Assembly: GCA_028281705.1 (NCBI GenBank)
Contig: JANQJH010000071.1
Coordinates: 1-34,355 of the forward strand
Reading direction: 5' to 3'
Length of the DNA stretch: 34,355 bases
Source of the DNA: Verrucomicrobiales bacterium
Lineage (GTDB): Bacteria; Verrucomicrobiota; Verrucomicrobiia; Verrucomicrobiales; DEV007
Both the position numbers and the translations under genes were made by a program. Shown piece after piece: positions 7,968-16,694 of this stretch. The notes below the pieces were generated by a model. That model was not told the DNA's origin. It worked only from the letters and a program-made list of their open reading frames with translations, and did no database searches. Numbering within the stretch: position 1 is the stretch's first letter; every line of letters starts with the position of its first letter.

Positions 7968-8732
7968 TCAGAGTCCCGCCTCGGGAAAGCGCCCCTCTGC
8001 CAAAAAGTGCCGCGTGGCCGAGATCACGCGCCGATTCTTCATGATGAAAGGATGCGCCGTGTGCACCACGCGGAAATCACGCATCGCCTCGAGACGAGCA
8101 CTGGCCACGGAGACCTTGCCGTCGTCCTTTCCCGGCAGGTAGCGCGAGAGAATCCAGTTGATGCTCCGATCCCCAGTGATGACGCCCACTTCAAAGTCTG
8201 GGGCTCCCAATCGGGCCGCGATGCCGTCTTCTCCCGTGCCTAACTGCGATCCCGCCGGGCCGTTGACCCAGCGAAAGAGCCGCCAATCGCCGAGAGTATC
8301 CACCACCTCGCTCCCATGGTTCGGCGGACTCAACATCACCATGCGGTGCACCCGGGGAAGAGGCTCTTCCTGCTGCATCCAGCGGACAATGATGCCGCCC
8401 AGCGAATGAGTGACGAAATGCAATCGAGACTCCTCGCTCACCTCAGCCACGATCTGGCGCCGCACTCGCCGCGCCAATTCCTCCACGGTGTACTCTCTGG
8501 AAGGGTAGCCGATGTTGAGCACCCGATAGCCATCCGCCTCCAGTGCACGCTCCATTTTCAGCATCGACCGGGAACTGCGGGCCAAACCATGGAGCAACAC
8601 CACGGTGTCCTCTTCTTTTTCTTCTTCTTCAGCGGAAACGGAGATGAGAGAGCTCATGAGAAGCAGACAAGAAAGAATCCGCAGCGCCTCCCGCCGAAGC
8701 CTAACCAAATACATGCTGCCACCGAACTTCAT
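7968..8732 (-). CDS. Secreted lipase/esterase, alpha/beta hydrolase fold, 254 aa
   Basis: Probable exported serine esterase of the EstA/PGAP1-like lipase type. Residues 1-35 form a signal peptide (basic start, hydrophobic run LRILSCLLLMSSLISVSA), followed by a Glu-rich stretch. The oxyanion motif VVLLHGLARSS (44-54) and nucleophile elbow THSLGG (Ser110) are clear. Asp203/204 (GKDDGKV) and His227 (TAHPFIM) complete a likely catalytic triad. SPPNHGSEV after strand 6 is typical of triacylglycerol lipases. ATG 8732 is preferred over ATG 8714 because AGGGG stands just before it. The gene begins 10 bases after the CRTAC1-like gene, implying co-transcription. Substrate is unknown: a lipid ester is most likely. 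Confidence 0.88.
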   Translation of the reverse strand: MKFGGSMYLVRLRREALRILSCLLLMSSLISVSAEEEEKEEDTVVLLHGLARSSRSMLKMERALEADGYRVLNIGYPSREYTVEELARRVRRQIVAEVSEESRLHFVTHSLGGIIVRWMQQEEPLPRVHRMVMLSPPNHGSEVVDTLGDWRLFRWVNGPAGSQLGTGEDGIAARLGAPDFEVGVITGDRSINWILSRYLPGKDDGKVSVASARLEAMRDFRVVHTAHPFIMKNRRVISATRHFLAEGRFPEAGL

Positions 8733-8734
8733 TT

Positions 8735-8739
8735 CCCCT
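8735..8739 (-). promoter_or_regulatory. Shine-Dalgarno for the lipase gene
   Basis: AGGGG on the minus strand lies 2 bases before the ATG at 8732-8730, in the 10-base gap after the stop codon of the upstream gene. The spacing is short, but it is the clearest ribosome-binding site in this run and decides the start. Confidence 0.55.
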
Positions 8740-8742
8740 GGT

Positions 8743-11700
8743 TCACGGTTGCGTCAATTTCAGCCTGGACGTTGTCACCTCATGCCGGCTGGTCGACCCA
8801 TCGGGCCACGTCACAACGACTTCCTTGGGCTTGCCCGCTCCGATTCCGAAAAAGAGTTCCGCCGATGACTGCGAAAGATAGCCGCTCCCGCCATCGACGG
8901 AGGCCATCCTCGTCGTGCCATCGTTCAAATGAAGCACCGCCCTCGCGCCCAAGGCCGAAGGATTCCCCGGTTTTCCCCGCAATCGCAGGGAAACGTAACC
9001 ATCCGCGGCACCCTCGCTGACAAAGGCCATCAGCTGATCGTTGTTCTGTCCGGCCACCAAATCAGGCACCCCGTCTCCGTTGATGTCAGATCTTGTTAGA
9101 CTCTTGCCGTCTCCGGGAACGACAAAGCCGCTTTGCGCGTAAGGCACTTCATCAAATCCGCCACGCCCATCCCCCGCAAGGAGCAACCCCATGGCTCCAC
9201 GCCACAACCCCGTCTCCGGCTCCCTCGTGTAGAGGTTGCCCACGATCGCCAAGTCCACATTCCCATCGCCGTTGCCATCGAGGATCGAGACCCCATAGCC
9301 GGGCGTCGCCTGCGCCGCAAAGGGGAGCGGCTCGAACTCAAATCGCACCACGCCACCCTGGGACACGTTCCTGAAAATTCCCGTCTGGAATTCGCTGCCT
9401 TCAAATCGCTCCGCCTCCGCCAAACTGTGCCGCGTGTAGATGGCCTCCAGACTGGCCTGGGCAAAGGAACGGTAACTCTCGAATTTTTTGGCAATGAAAG
9501 GCATCGCTCGCGAACTACAACTCCGTCCGCGAATCGGAAGGAGACCCTCCTCGCCGCTCTTCGCTTCCACCAGCTGCCTCACGCCGCTCGAATCCATGTC
9601 CCCATAGTAAAGCAGTGAGGGTTTCTTCACCGAAGGACGACCGTACTTCGTATTCAATCCCACATTCGTCGCCACGAAATCCACGTCTCCATCGCCATCC
9701 AAATCGCCCGAGGCCAGCCCGTTCCACCAACCGAGCAATCCCGCCCGCTCCACCGCGGCCGGCTCCAACTCAAGCCTGCCGCCGCGAGAGACAAAGAGGC
9801 GCAGAGAATCCCATTCGCTCACCAGTGCCAGATCCGGCCACGCATCACCATTCACGTCTGTCCACACCGCTCCCGTGACCATACCCACGTCCGCCAAGCC
9901 GCTGAAGCTCTTGGACACATCGGCAAATTTCGGCCGGCCCGGTTGACTCTCATTGCGCAACAGACGACTCGCAGGCCCCAAGGGATAATCTCCCGGAATC
10001 GATCGCGATCCGACGAAGAGATCGACGTCGCCATCGCGATCGTAGTCGGCCGCCGTGACCACACCGCTAGAGTAAAACGCCTGGGGAAGAACCTCCTCAC
10101 CCGCCCTGACAAAACGTCCTTGCCCCAGATTCAAATAGAGACGATCGCGCAGCGCGGGAGAGCCGATCATGTGTTCCACGCCGCCACTGGCGACGAAGAG
10201 ATCGAGATCGCCATCGCGATCCGCATCCAACCAGACCATCCCCATGTCCTCACTCTCGCGATCGTTTCCCCAGGGCCCGCTCACCTGGACAAAGCGGCCT
10301 TCATCCTGACGAAAGAGAGCCCCCGGTCGCCCCGCGGCGCCGCCGACAAAGAGATCATCATCGCCATCGGCATCCATGTCACCCCAGGCCATTCCCGGGC
10401 CCAACTGAGAGAGTTTTCCCGGTAACAGCGGCTGTTTCGCGTAGTCGTCGTAGGGACGCTCCAGATGGCGATAGGTCAATCCCAGCTCTCGCGCACGCTC
10501 GACGAAAAGGCTCGGGGTCTTCGTCGGCGCCGCCTCCACCTCGCCGCCGGCATCCTTCTCGCGGAGGACGTATCTCCGGCCCGCCGCCAGGTTGGTCAGG
10601 CGCGTCTGGCGGCCACTGGGCCACTTCACTGTCACGACATCCGAAACCGATCGCTCTCCCAGGCCAAAGTTCAACTCCGCCAGGTCACAGCCCTGAAATC
10701 CAGTGATCGGATGGAGATAGCGTGTCTGCACCACGCCTCCCGCCTCCACCCGCACGGTGCTGCCCCAGCCCGCCCGGTTGCTCGCCGAACCCTCGAGCGC
10801 AATCGTCAGACGATGCCCGGTACCGATGTCATTCCGATAGACACTGGGCGACTCGCCCAAGTTCATCACCACCAGATCGACGTCGCCATCCCCATCGAGA
10901 TCACCCTGAGCCGCCCCATAGCTCATCCCCAGGGCATCGAGGTTCCAGCTCTCACTGACATCATCAAATTTCAGCCCGCCTCGATTTCTGAAGGCCAGGT
11001 TCTTCTCCCGCATGGGCGGCGTATCGCGATAGACCTCAAATTCCGTGCGCCCCACCAAGGCCCCCGCCCCCATGGGAATGTCCGCATTGGAGAAATTGCG
11101 TGCCATGCCGTTGGATAGATACACGTCGGTCCACCCATCACTGTCAAAATCCGCCAGCTTGACCGCCCACGTCCAGTCCGATTGCGCCACCCCTGACATG
11201 AACGCCGTTTCCTTGAAGCGGTGAATCCCCGTATTGATGTAGAGCATGTTGCGCATGATCTGGCGCGGCCACCCCGTCTCCATCAGCCAGCGGTGCTTGC
11301 TCATGTCGCCCATGTTGATCTTCTGCTTGAAATGAGACGTCGCCGCCATGTCCGCGCTGAAGAGATCGACGAGACCGTCATTGTTCAAATCGGCTGAAGC
11401 CGATCCCATGGAAGACCAAGAACAGTAAGGCATGGTTTCCCCCAGGACATCGGTGAAGGTACCATCCTTGTTGTTCCGATAGAGACGGTCCGGATCGGTG
11501 AAATCATTGCCCACATAAACGTCGGGGTAGCCGTCCTCATTGTAGTCCCACCAGGTGGCCGAAAGCCCGTGCCCCTCGCCCGAGATCCCCGCCTGAACCG
11601 TGACATCCACGAAGACGCCCTTGTCATTCCGATAGAGACGGTCCGGCTGACCGTAGGCGTCCATCTCAAAACTCTTGGGGCCGTTCTGACGCAAACGATA

Positions 11701-12375
11701 GAATGGAGCGAACTCCGGGAGCACCTGCGGCTTCCCCTGCACCACCTTGTAGGGCGGCTTGGCCGGGCGTCCCTCAGGACGTTCCAGGCGATTGTTCAGC
11801 ATGAAGAGATCGAGATCGCCGTCGAGATCCATGTCGGCAAACGCCGGGGTCATGCTCGCATTGACCAAATCCAATCCCATTGCCGGGGCGCGATCCTCAA
11901 AAGCCAGTTTCCCCGTGGGAACGAGCTGATTGACATAGAGTTCATGACGCCCGCGGTAGTTGCAGACATAGAGATCGAGGTCGCCATCGTTATCGATATC
12001 CACCATGGCGCATCCCGTGCCCCATCGATTCCCGCCACTGAGGCCAAGCGCCGCCGGCGCCTCCTCAAACTGGAGCGGCCCCCTTTGGAGATAGAGAGCG
12101 TTCTTCCCCGGCCCGTTGGTGAAAAAGAGATCCGGCCGCCCGTCGCCATCCACATCACCGATGGCCACCGCCCCGCAGGCAAAACCCGAATGGTAAAGGT
12201 AATTCAAGGGGTGGTCCTCCAACAGCGGCGACTGAAACTCGATCCCCGTCGACTTTGGCGAGAGTAGGGTGAACGGCGTCTCACCCCGCGAGGGACCCGC
12301 CAGGGGCGCGCTCTCCTGGGCCAAGCCGTGAACGAGCAAGCTCAGGAGCAACGGAACGAACAATCGAGGATCCAT
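8743..12375 (-). CDS. Secreted CRTAC1-like FG-GAP/VCBS and ASPIC/UnbV repeat protein, 1210 aa
   Basis: Large exported protein without a known enzymatic role; the family is common in PVC bacteria and Bacteroidetes. Residues 1-20 are a signal peptide (RLFVPLLLSLLVHGLAQ). Numerous integrin-like FG-GAP/VCBS repeats follow with calcium-binding loops such as DVDGDGRPDL, DIDNDGDLDL, DLDGDGDVDL and DRDGDVDLF. Two ASPIC/UnbV domains are seen, at about 530-600 (GSTVRVEAGG to VKWPSG) and at the C-terminus, about 1138-1205 (GARAVLHLNDG to VTWPDG), so the protein looks like two CRTAC1-like modules in series. The Asp/Gly-coding loops create many near-identical DNA segments, a possible substrate for recombination. 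It lies between the transglutaminase-like gene and the lipase on the same strand. Likely function is calcium-stabilised adhesion or scaffolding at the cell surface; this is inference. Confidence 0.92.
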   Translation of the reverse strand: MDPRLFVPLLLSLLVHGLAQESAPLAGPSRGETPFTLLSPKSTGIEFQSPLLEDHPLNYLYHSGFACGAVAIGDVDGDGRPDLFFTNGPGKNALYLQRGPLQFEEAPAALGLSGGNRWGTGCAMVDIDNDGDLDLYVCNYRGRHELYVNQLVPTGKLAFEDRAPAMGLDLVNASMTPAFADMDLDGDLDLFMLNNRLERPEGRPAKPPYKVVQGKPQVLPEFAPFYRLRQNGPKSFEMDAYGQPDRLYRNDKGVFVDVTVQAGISGEGHGLSATWWDYNEDGYPDVYVGNDFTDPDRLYRNNKDGTFTDVLGETMPYCSWSSMGSASADLNNDGLVDLFSADMAATSHFKQKINMGDMSKHRWLMETGWPRQIMRNMLYINTGIHRFKETAFMSGVAQSDWTWAVKLADFDSDGWTDVYLSNGMARNFSNADIPMGAGALVGRTEFEVYRDTPPMREKNLAFRNRGGLKFDDVSESWNLDALGMSYGAAQGDLDGDGDVDLVVMNLGESPSVYRNDIGTGHRLTIALEGSASNRAGWGSTVRVEAGGVVQTRYLHPITGFQGCDLAELNFGLGERSVSDVVTVKWPSGRQTRLTNLAAGRRYVLREKDAGGEVEAAPTKTPSLFVERARELGLTYRHLERPYDDYAKQPLLPGKLSQLGPGMAWGDMDADGDDDLFVGGAAGRPGALFRQDEGRFVQVSGPWGNDRESEDMGMVWLDADRDGDLDLFVASGGVEHMIGSPALRDRLYLNLGQGRFVRAGEEVLPQAFYSSGVVTAADYDRDGDVDLFVGSRSIPGDYPLGPASRLLRNESQPGRPKFADVSKSFSGLADVGMVTGAVWTDVNGDAWPDLALVSEWDSLRLFVSRGGRLELEPAAVERAGLLGWWNGLASGDLDGDGDVDFVATNVGLNTKYGRPSVKKPSLLYYGDMDSSGVRQLVEAKSGEEGLLPIRGRSCSSRAMPFIAKKFESYRSFAQASLEAIYTRHSLAEAERFEGSEFQTGIFRNVSQGGVVRFEFEPLPFAAQATPGYGVSILDGNGDGNVDLAIVGNLYTREPETGLWRGAMGLLLAGDGRGGFDEVPYAQSGFVVPGDGKSLTRSDINGDGVPDLVAGQNNDQLMAFVSEGAADGYVSLRLRGKPGNPSALGARAVLHLNDGTTRMASVDGGSGYLSQSSAELFFGIGAGKPKEVVVTWPDGSTSRHEVTTSRLKLTQP

Positions 12376-12434
12376 ATCGCCGACGTTAGATCATGCTCCC
12401 GGGAGAAACCAACTCTAGATTGCCCCTAGCTCCC

Positions 12435-14645
12435 TCAAGAGGCTCCCGCCTCCCTGGGCAACCGCTCTTCCAGAGACGTTAGCATGCGATCCAGTTGTTC
12501 CGGTATACTGACCTGCAAGCGATTCCGCGCATAGGCGATGGCCCGCTTCGCTAGATCCACTTCGCCTCTCCGGATCAGGTGACGGACAAAGGGCTCCACC
12601 ATGCGCTGCCCCGTGATCAAGCCAGCCTCGCGAAATCGAGAGACCTGGCGCTTGTAGAGCCGCACTTGGTCCTCCACCGGTGCGCCCTCCATCGCCAGAT
12701 GCAATTCCCGGGCCGCCTCTGCCAGAGCGAGATCCGGACGTTCGCGGTGATTTCGACGAATGATCTCCCGCCGCACCCCTTGCCCGCCTTCAAGATCACC
12801 CCGTTCCTCCAACAGACCCGCCAAACGGCGCAGAAAGCCCGCCTCGAGATCGGGATACTCGCGAAATGCTTTGGCCCCGTTGCGGCAGAGCCGCTCCAAC
12901 TCCGCGGCCCCCTGCGCCCCTTTCTCCTCGGTCAGTTGCAACAGGATCTCCCAGGCATCGAGATTGCGCTTGTCCTGGCGCACCGACTCCGTCGCCGCCG
13001 TGAGCGCCCCTGCCGCGTCACCCTCACGCAATGCCATTTTGGCAAAGCCGCTATGCAGCTTCGAGAGCCGGTACTTCGGTTGCATCGCCAGGCGCTGTTT
13101 GAGAAAGGCCAACTCGTGATCGAGCGGCCGCCTCCACGTCTGGGGATCAAAGGCACGGCCGCTGACAAAGAAGGATTCCGCGTTGCGGCCGGCCTGAAAA
13201 TTCCACTCTCCCGGCTCTTCCATGTAGCCCACCCACGCATGCCGTCCCTGCTCCACCATCCCCGTCACCGTGATGCAAGGCACGCCGTGCGCCTTCGCCA
13301 CTTGGGTCATGAAGTAAGCTTGATCGGCACAAATTCCGCCGCGTTCGAGGATCGTCGGTAAATGATAGTCATCGTCCAGCCAAATAGTCTGCCCGTTGTC
13401 AAAGCGCTCGTGGTCATAGCGAATGGTCCAGTAGAGCTTGACCACGGACTCTCTCTTGAGCCGAAACTTCTCTTGAGCCCACCGCAGTTCTTCCAGGGGC
13501 GCCACGACATCCACGACATACGTCAATTCCTCAATCATCAAGTCACCTAGCCGAAACAAGGTCTCTCCCCCTTCGTCTGAATCCACCCAGAAATCGAAGG
13601 CCTCCACCGGATCCGGCAGCCGGCGGGGAAGCGCCGCGCGCGAGACCTGGCTGTGTGGCCAGTACCAGGGCGGTCGCTGGTCATAGACGAGCGCCATCGC
13701 CATGGCCAGGCGGGGAAAGGCCCGAAACCGCTCCGCATCGTGAGCCTGAAGCAGACCGAGAAGCTCGTAGACGTCTTCATGATCGTCATGCCGTGAGAGC
13801 AAGGTGAGGAACTCGCGCGACAACTCCGTCTCCGCCAACAAATAGTGTTTCAACGCCCCATCGAGCGAAGACCCTCGGAAGGCGTAAACGTAGGCCAATT
13901 GGCTCTGGGCATAGCGCGCCGCCGCCATTTTCCAGTCCCCGGAGCCGTAGGCCTCCAGCGCTTCCTCCTCCAGGGCAAAGGCCGTGACCTTCCAGTCCCC
14001 CGGGGCGGCCTCGGCCACGGCACGCTTGTCGGTGACTTCAATCCGCCGCCCCGGCCGGGACGGCGCACGCTCGGGAGCCTCTCCCGATTCTCGCTCCTCT
14101 TTCCCCCGGATGAGCACCAGCTCCAGTTCGCAGGCCCAGGGCAGCCGGGTGGCCTCCGCACGGTGCACCGCCACCGCCAAGACGTTTCCTCCTTCTTCCA
14201 GCAGGGATCGATCTGCCTCCCAGTGCTCAAACTCCCGCGCCTCCGTCACCCCGCGAGCCCTCGCCGCCGGCGTGGAGGCGTCAATGAACCCCGGCGGCAT
14301 GTTCGCCCGCACCCACTCCACCCCGTTGAGAAAAACCACCACCCCATCGTGATATCGGATCGAGAGCCGCACTCGATCCACTCCCGCCAAATCTTCCACA
14401 TTGAACCGATGCCGCCACAGACTGGCGCCGCTACCGCCCTTTCCCGGGAGCTTCATGCCCGTGCTCGTGGGCCATTTCCGGTCATCGGCATTCATCGCCG
14501 CCCACTCTCCGGGTCCTTTGTTTCCCTCAGCCAAATAGCGCCAGACGCCATCCCGCCGCACCACCGTCTCCTCGACCGCAACGAGTTCCCACCCGCCGGA
14601 GGCGAGAATAGTCGTGAGCATGACGAGGAGTCGAATGGGCATCAT
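12435..14645 (-). CDS. Secreted transglutaminase-like protein with C-terminal TPR-like repeats, 736 aa
   Basis: Exported protein with a signal peptide (PIRLLVMLTTILASGG). The N-terminal part (about 25-185) resembles the jelly-roll domain that precedes many PVC hydrolases (DGVWRYLAEG, LWRHRFNV, YHDGVVVFLNGVEWVR, GGNVLAVAVH). The central part has a transglutaminase-like core: GGICADQAYFMTQVAKAHGVPC with nucleophile Cys439, then QGRHAWVGYM with His469. The expected third catalytic Asp could not be placed with confidence. The C-terminal third is helical with TPR-like spacing (GDAAGALTAATESVRQDKRN and following). Possible activities are protein crosslinking, a cysteine protease or peptidoglycan-related amidase. 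It leads the minus-strand run that continues with the CRTAC1-like protein 59 bases away. A terminator at 14710-14741 separates it from the upstream gene. Confidence 0.82.
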   Translation of the reverse strand: MMPIRLLVMLTTILASGGWELVAVEETVVRRDGVWRYLAEGNKGPGEWAAMNADDRKWPTSTGMKLPGKGGSGASLWRHRFNVEDLAGVDRVRLSIRYHDGVVVFLNGVEWVRANMPPGFIDASTPAARARGVTEAREFEHWEADRSLLEEGGNVLAVAVHRAEATRLPWACELELVLIRGKEERESGEAPERAPSRPGRRIEVTDKRAVAEAAPGDWKVTAFALEEEALEAYGSGDWKMAAARYAQSQLAYVYAFRGSSLDGALKHYLLAETELSREFLTLLSRHDDHEDVYELLGLLQAHDAERFRAFPRLAMAMALVYDQRPPWYWPHSQVSRAALPRRLPDPVEAFDFWVDSDEGGETLFRLGDLMIEELTYVVDVVAPLEELRWAQEKFRLKRESVVKLYWTIRYDHERFDNGQTIWLDDDYHLPTILERGGICADQAYFMTQVAKAHGVPCITVTGMVEQGRHAWVGYMEEPGEWNFQAGRNAESFFVSGRAFDPQTWRRPLDHELAFLKQRLAMQPKYRLSKLHSGFAKMALREGDAAGALTAATESVRQDKRNLDAWEILLQLTEEKGAQGAAELERLCRNGAKAFREYPDLEAGFLRRLAGLLEERGDLEGGQGVRREIIRRNHRERPDLALAEAARELHLAMEGAPVEDQVRLYKRQVSRFREAGLITGQRMVEPFVRHLIRRGEVDLAKRAIAYARNRLQVSIPEQLDRMLTSLEERLPREAGAS

Positions 14646-14709
14646 GGTTGGGTCGGGGTTGGGGGTGGGGGCGTTCGCTCAGACCATACGCACTTTCCAG
14701 CGCAGCGCC

Positions 14710-14741
14710 AAAAAAAGAGCGCTCCCCCAGAGGGGAGCGCT
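14710..14741 (-). terminator. Intrinsic terminator after the sugar isomerase-like gene
   Basis: On the minus strand AGCGCTCCCC pairs perfectly with GGGGAGCGCT (14741-14732 with 14727-14718) around a short loop, followed one base later by seven T residues (14716-14710). It lies 36 bases after the stop of the gene at 14777-15619 and before the gene starting at 14645, so it separates two transcription units. Confidence 0.88.
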
Positions 14742-14776
14742 GCCCGAAAAAATCCAATGCTCGGAACCGGTGGTGG

Positions 14777-15619
14777 CTAGCCAACCAAGGGCACGAGATT
14801 GTCCTGGCACCACTGACCGTTCTGCTTCGTCACCCCGTCGGGATCCCCAATGGCATCATGACACTCGTCTTCACAGATGATCCACCCGTCGTAGTTTCGC
14901 AAGGTCAGCCACTCGGTGATCCGGTGAAAATCGAGCTTGCCCGTCCCCATCTGGGCCCAGGGCTCGGGACCGTTCCCGCTAAAGTCCTTGTAGTGAATGT
15001 GATTCACCAGGTGGGCCCACTTCGTCATCGTATCGATGACGTCCATGCCGCCCCGAGCAATGTGCCCCACATCCGGGGTCCAACCCGTGACCTTGGGATC
15101 CAGGCTATTGAGCACCACGTCGTAGTCGTCCTGAGTCCGCACGATCGACGGGGGCGGGCTGTTGGGATGGAAGGAACACTGCAAACCCGCCTCCGCCGCC
15201 CGGCGGGAAACCCGATTCACATTGTTCACCAAATTGATCCGGCGCTGCTCCAGATCGTGCCGTCCGTCGGGCAGGGGCACGGTACCGAGAGCGGCTCCCG
15301 GAAACAGTTTGAGCGTCTCGATCGTCCAATCCGCACAGGCTCTCTCCGATTCCGTCTCTTCCGGCTGATCCCATTTGCAGATCAGCGCCAGCGCGGCCAG
15401 CTCGATCCCCGCCTCATCCAGGGCGTCCTTGAGTTTCGCCGGATCCTTGCAGTCCCCCAGCCAGTAAGTGTCATAGGGCTCTAGGACCATGGGCTCCACG
15501 CCGGCGAAGCCCGATTCCTTGATCACCTTGATCATGTGCGGGAGCTTGTTGTTGTTGCCCTCGCCATACCCGTCCATGAACCAGGTGTAGACCTCAGATC
15601 CGAATTTGATTGTTCCCAT
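14777..15619 (-). CDS. Sugar phosphate isomerase/epimerase family protein (xylose isomerase-like TIM barrel), 280 aa
   Basis: Cytoplasmic TIM-barrel protein of the AP endonuclease 2/xylose isomerase-like family, which usually isomerises or epimerises sugars or inositol derivatives using a divalent metal. Family landmarks: GFAGVEPMVLEPYD (metal-ligand Glu on an early strand), LQCSFHPNSPP, WTPDVGHIARGG, VNHIHYKDFSG and DGWIICEDE, supplying the usual Glu/Asp/His ligands. Length fits. There is no signal peptide. It follows the hydrolase gene after 58 bases on the same strand and ends at a strong terminator, so the two probably form an operon controlled by the divergent LysR gene at 16695. Substrate cannot be told from the sequence. 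A hydroxypyruvate isomerase-like role is possible. Confidence 0.85.
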   Translation of the reverse strand: MGTIKFGSEVYTWFMDGYGEGNNNKLPHMIKVIKESGFAGVEPMVLEPYDTYWLGDCKDPAKLKDALDEAGIELAALALICKWDQPEETESERACADWTIETLKLFPGAALGTVPLPDGRHDLEQRRINLVNNVNRVSRRAAEAGLQCSFHPNSPPPSIVRTQDDYDVVLNSLDPKVTGWTPDVGHIARGGMDVIDTMTKWAHLVNHIHYKDFSGNGPEPWAQMGTGKLDFHRITEWLTLRNYDGWIICEDECHDAIGDPDGVTKQNGQWCQDNLVPLVG

Positions 15620-15677
15620 TGTCTGTCGTTGCTAAGTTAGAAAGAATAGAGAGATTACTTCGATTGACTTGATTGCG

Positions 15678-16481
15678 TTAGTGGGCCAGGAGCCACTCCG
15701 TCGTCCGTGGATTAAAGTCGTCGAGACATTCCCAGTGGAAAGCGTGACCGGCGCCGTCGTAGAGATGGAGGTCACTCTGCGGCAAGGCTGCCGCCGTCTC
15801 CTCCGCCATCCAACGCGGGGTGAAGATATCGTCCTTTCCACCGATAACGAGGCAGGGGCACTGCACCTCTTTGAGCTGGTCGAGCACATCGTGTCCCGTG
15901 CAGGCGGCGGCCTGCGCCTCCATGGCGTGCACCGGCTGCGGGGCGGCGCCCAGTGCCGCTTCGTTCCGTCCATCGAGCAGGCCTTGATGGGCCTCGTCAT
16001 TGTCCCAGAAGGGCTTGGTGAAAATGAGCAACTGGATGTATTCCATGAACTCCTCGGGCCGGAGCCTCGCCTTGATGTGTTTCATGTGCTCGAAGACCGA
16101 CTTCGCATAGCGGTCACAGCGCGCCCAAGTACACATCAGCACCGCGCTCTTCACCTTCTGCGGATGACGCAGTGCGAGCTGCTGGGCGATGATACTTCCC
16201 ATGGAGCACCCCACGACGCGCGCTTGCTCGATGCCTAACGCATCCATGAGACCGGCGTAGTCATCGGCCATCATGGCACTGGAGTAAGGGCCCTCCGGCT
16301 TATCACTGTTCCCCACACCGCGGTTGTCCCCCAGGATACAGCGGAAATGCTCCTGCCAGGCCTCGGCATGCGCCTCCCACACCGCTCCGGGGGCCGTGAT
16401 TCCCATGATACAGACCAAGGGCTCCCCCGTTCCGCGCTCCTCATAATACATCTGGATTCCGTTCGTCTCGACGTGTGGCAT
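15678..16481 (-). CDS. Alpha/beta hydrolase, 267 aa
   Basis: Soluble alpha/beta-hydrolase of the 3-oxoadipate enol-lactonase/haloperoxidase-like group. ATG 16481 gives MPHVETNGIQMYYEERGTG, the typical family start. The catalytic triad is visible: Ser93 in GCSMGS, Asp218 in IGGKDDIFTP, His246 in GAGHAFHWE. The DNRGVGNSDKP motif after strand 4 is typical. The frame is open further upstream to 16847, but that part overlaps the LysR gene and is not family-like. ATG 16514, with GGGG before it, is a possible alternative adding 11 residues. It is transcribed away from the LysR gene and followed by the isomerase-like gene, suggesting a small inducible catabolic operon. The substrate is unknown. Confidence 0.9.
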   Translation of the reverse strand: MPHVETNGIQMYYEERGTGEPLVCIMGITAPGAVWEAHAEAWQEHFRCILGDNRGVGNSDKPEGPYSSAMMADDYAGLMDALGIEQARVVGCSMGSIIAQQLALRHPQKVKSAVLMCTWARCDRYAKSVFEHMKHIKARLRPEEFMEYIQLLIFTKPFWDNDEAHQGLLDGRNEAALGAAPQPVHAMEAQAAACTGHDVLDQLKEVQCPCLVIGGKDDIFTPRWMAEETAAALPQSDLHLYDGAGHAFHWECLDDFNPRTTEWLLAH

Positions 16482-16545
16482 ATGAAATAAGTCTGAAGGC
16501 TGAATTAAAAACATGGAGCCCCGCAACGACGGATCGCCCGGGCCC

Positions 16546-16564
16546 CTCGCGATCCTATAGCGAG
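16546..16564. promoter_or_regulatory. Inverted repeat in the divergent hydrolase-lysR intergenic region
   Basis: CTCGC, 9 bases, GCGAG: a perfect 5-bp dyad 65 bases upstream of the hydrolase ATG. A LysR-type regulator normally binds such interrupted dyads in the gap it shares with its divergent target. The spacing is not the classical T-N11-A, so this is only a candidate operator. Confidence 0.3.
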
Positions 16565-16613
16565 ATTCTCCAGCGCGTCCAAGCAGAAAGACGCCGGTTT
16601 CGCGTGGCGCGTG

Positions 16614-16634
16614 GACGCCCCTCTCTAGGGCGTC
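16614..16634. promoter_or_regulatory. Perfect 7-bp inverted repeat upstream of lysR, candidate operator
   Basis: GACGCCC, 7 bases, GGGCGTC. It ends 60 bases before the LysR ATG at 16695 and is the longest perfect dyad I found in this intergenic region. Autoregulatory binding by the LysR protein is plausible but inferred. Confidence 0.4.
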
Positions 16635-16694
16635 ACACAAATCGACAAGAGAAGATTGCCTCGGGCACCCCGCCGGACCTACACTGCGCCGCTC

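Noticed and set aside
13845-14780. 311-codon plus-strand frame antisense to the transglutaminase-like gene
   Set aside because: His/Pro/Arg-rich shadow frame with no recognisable domain, spanning an intrinsic terminator on the other strand.
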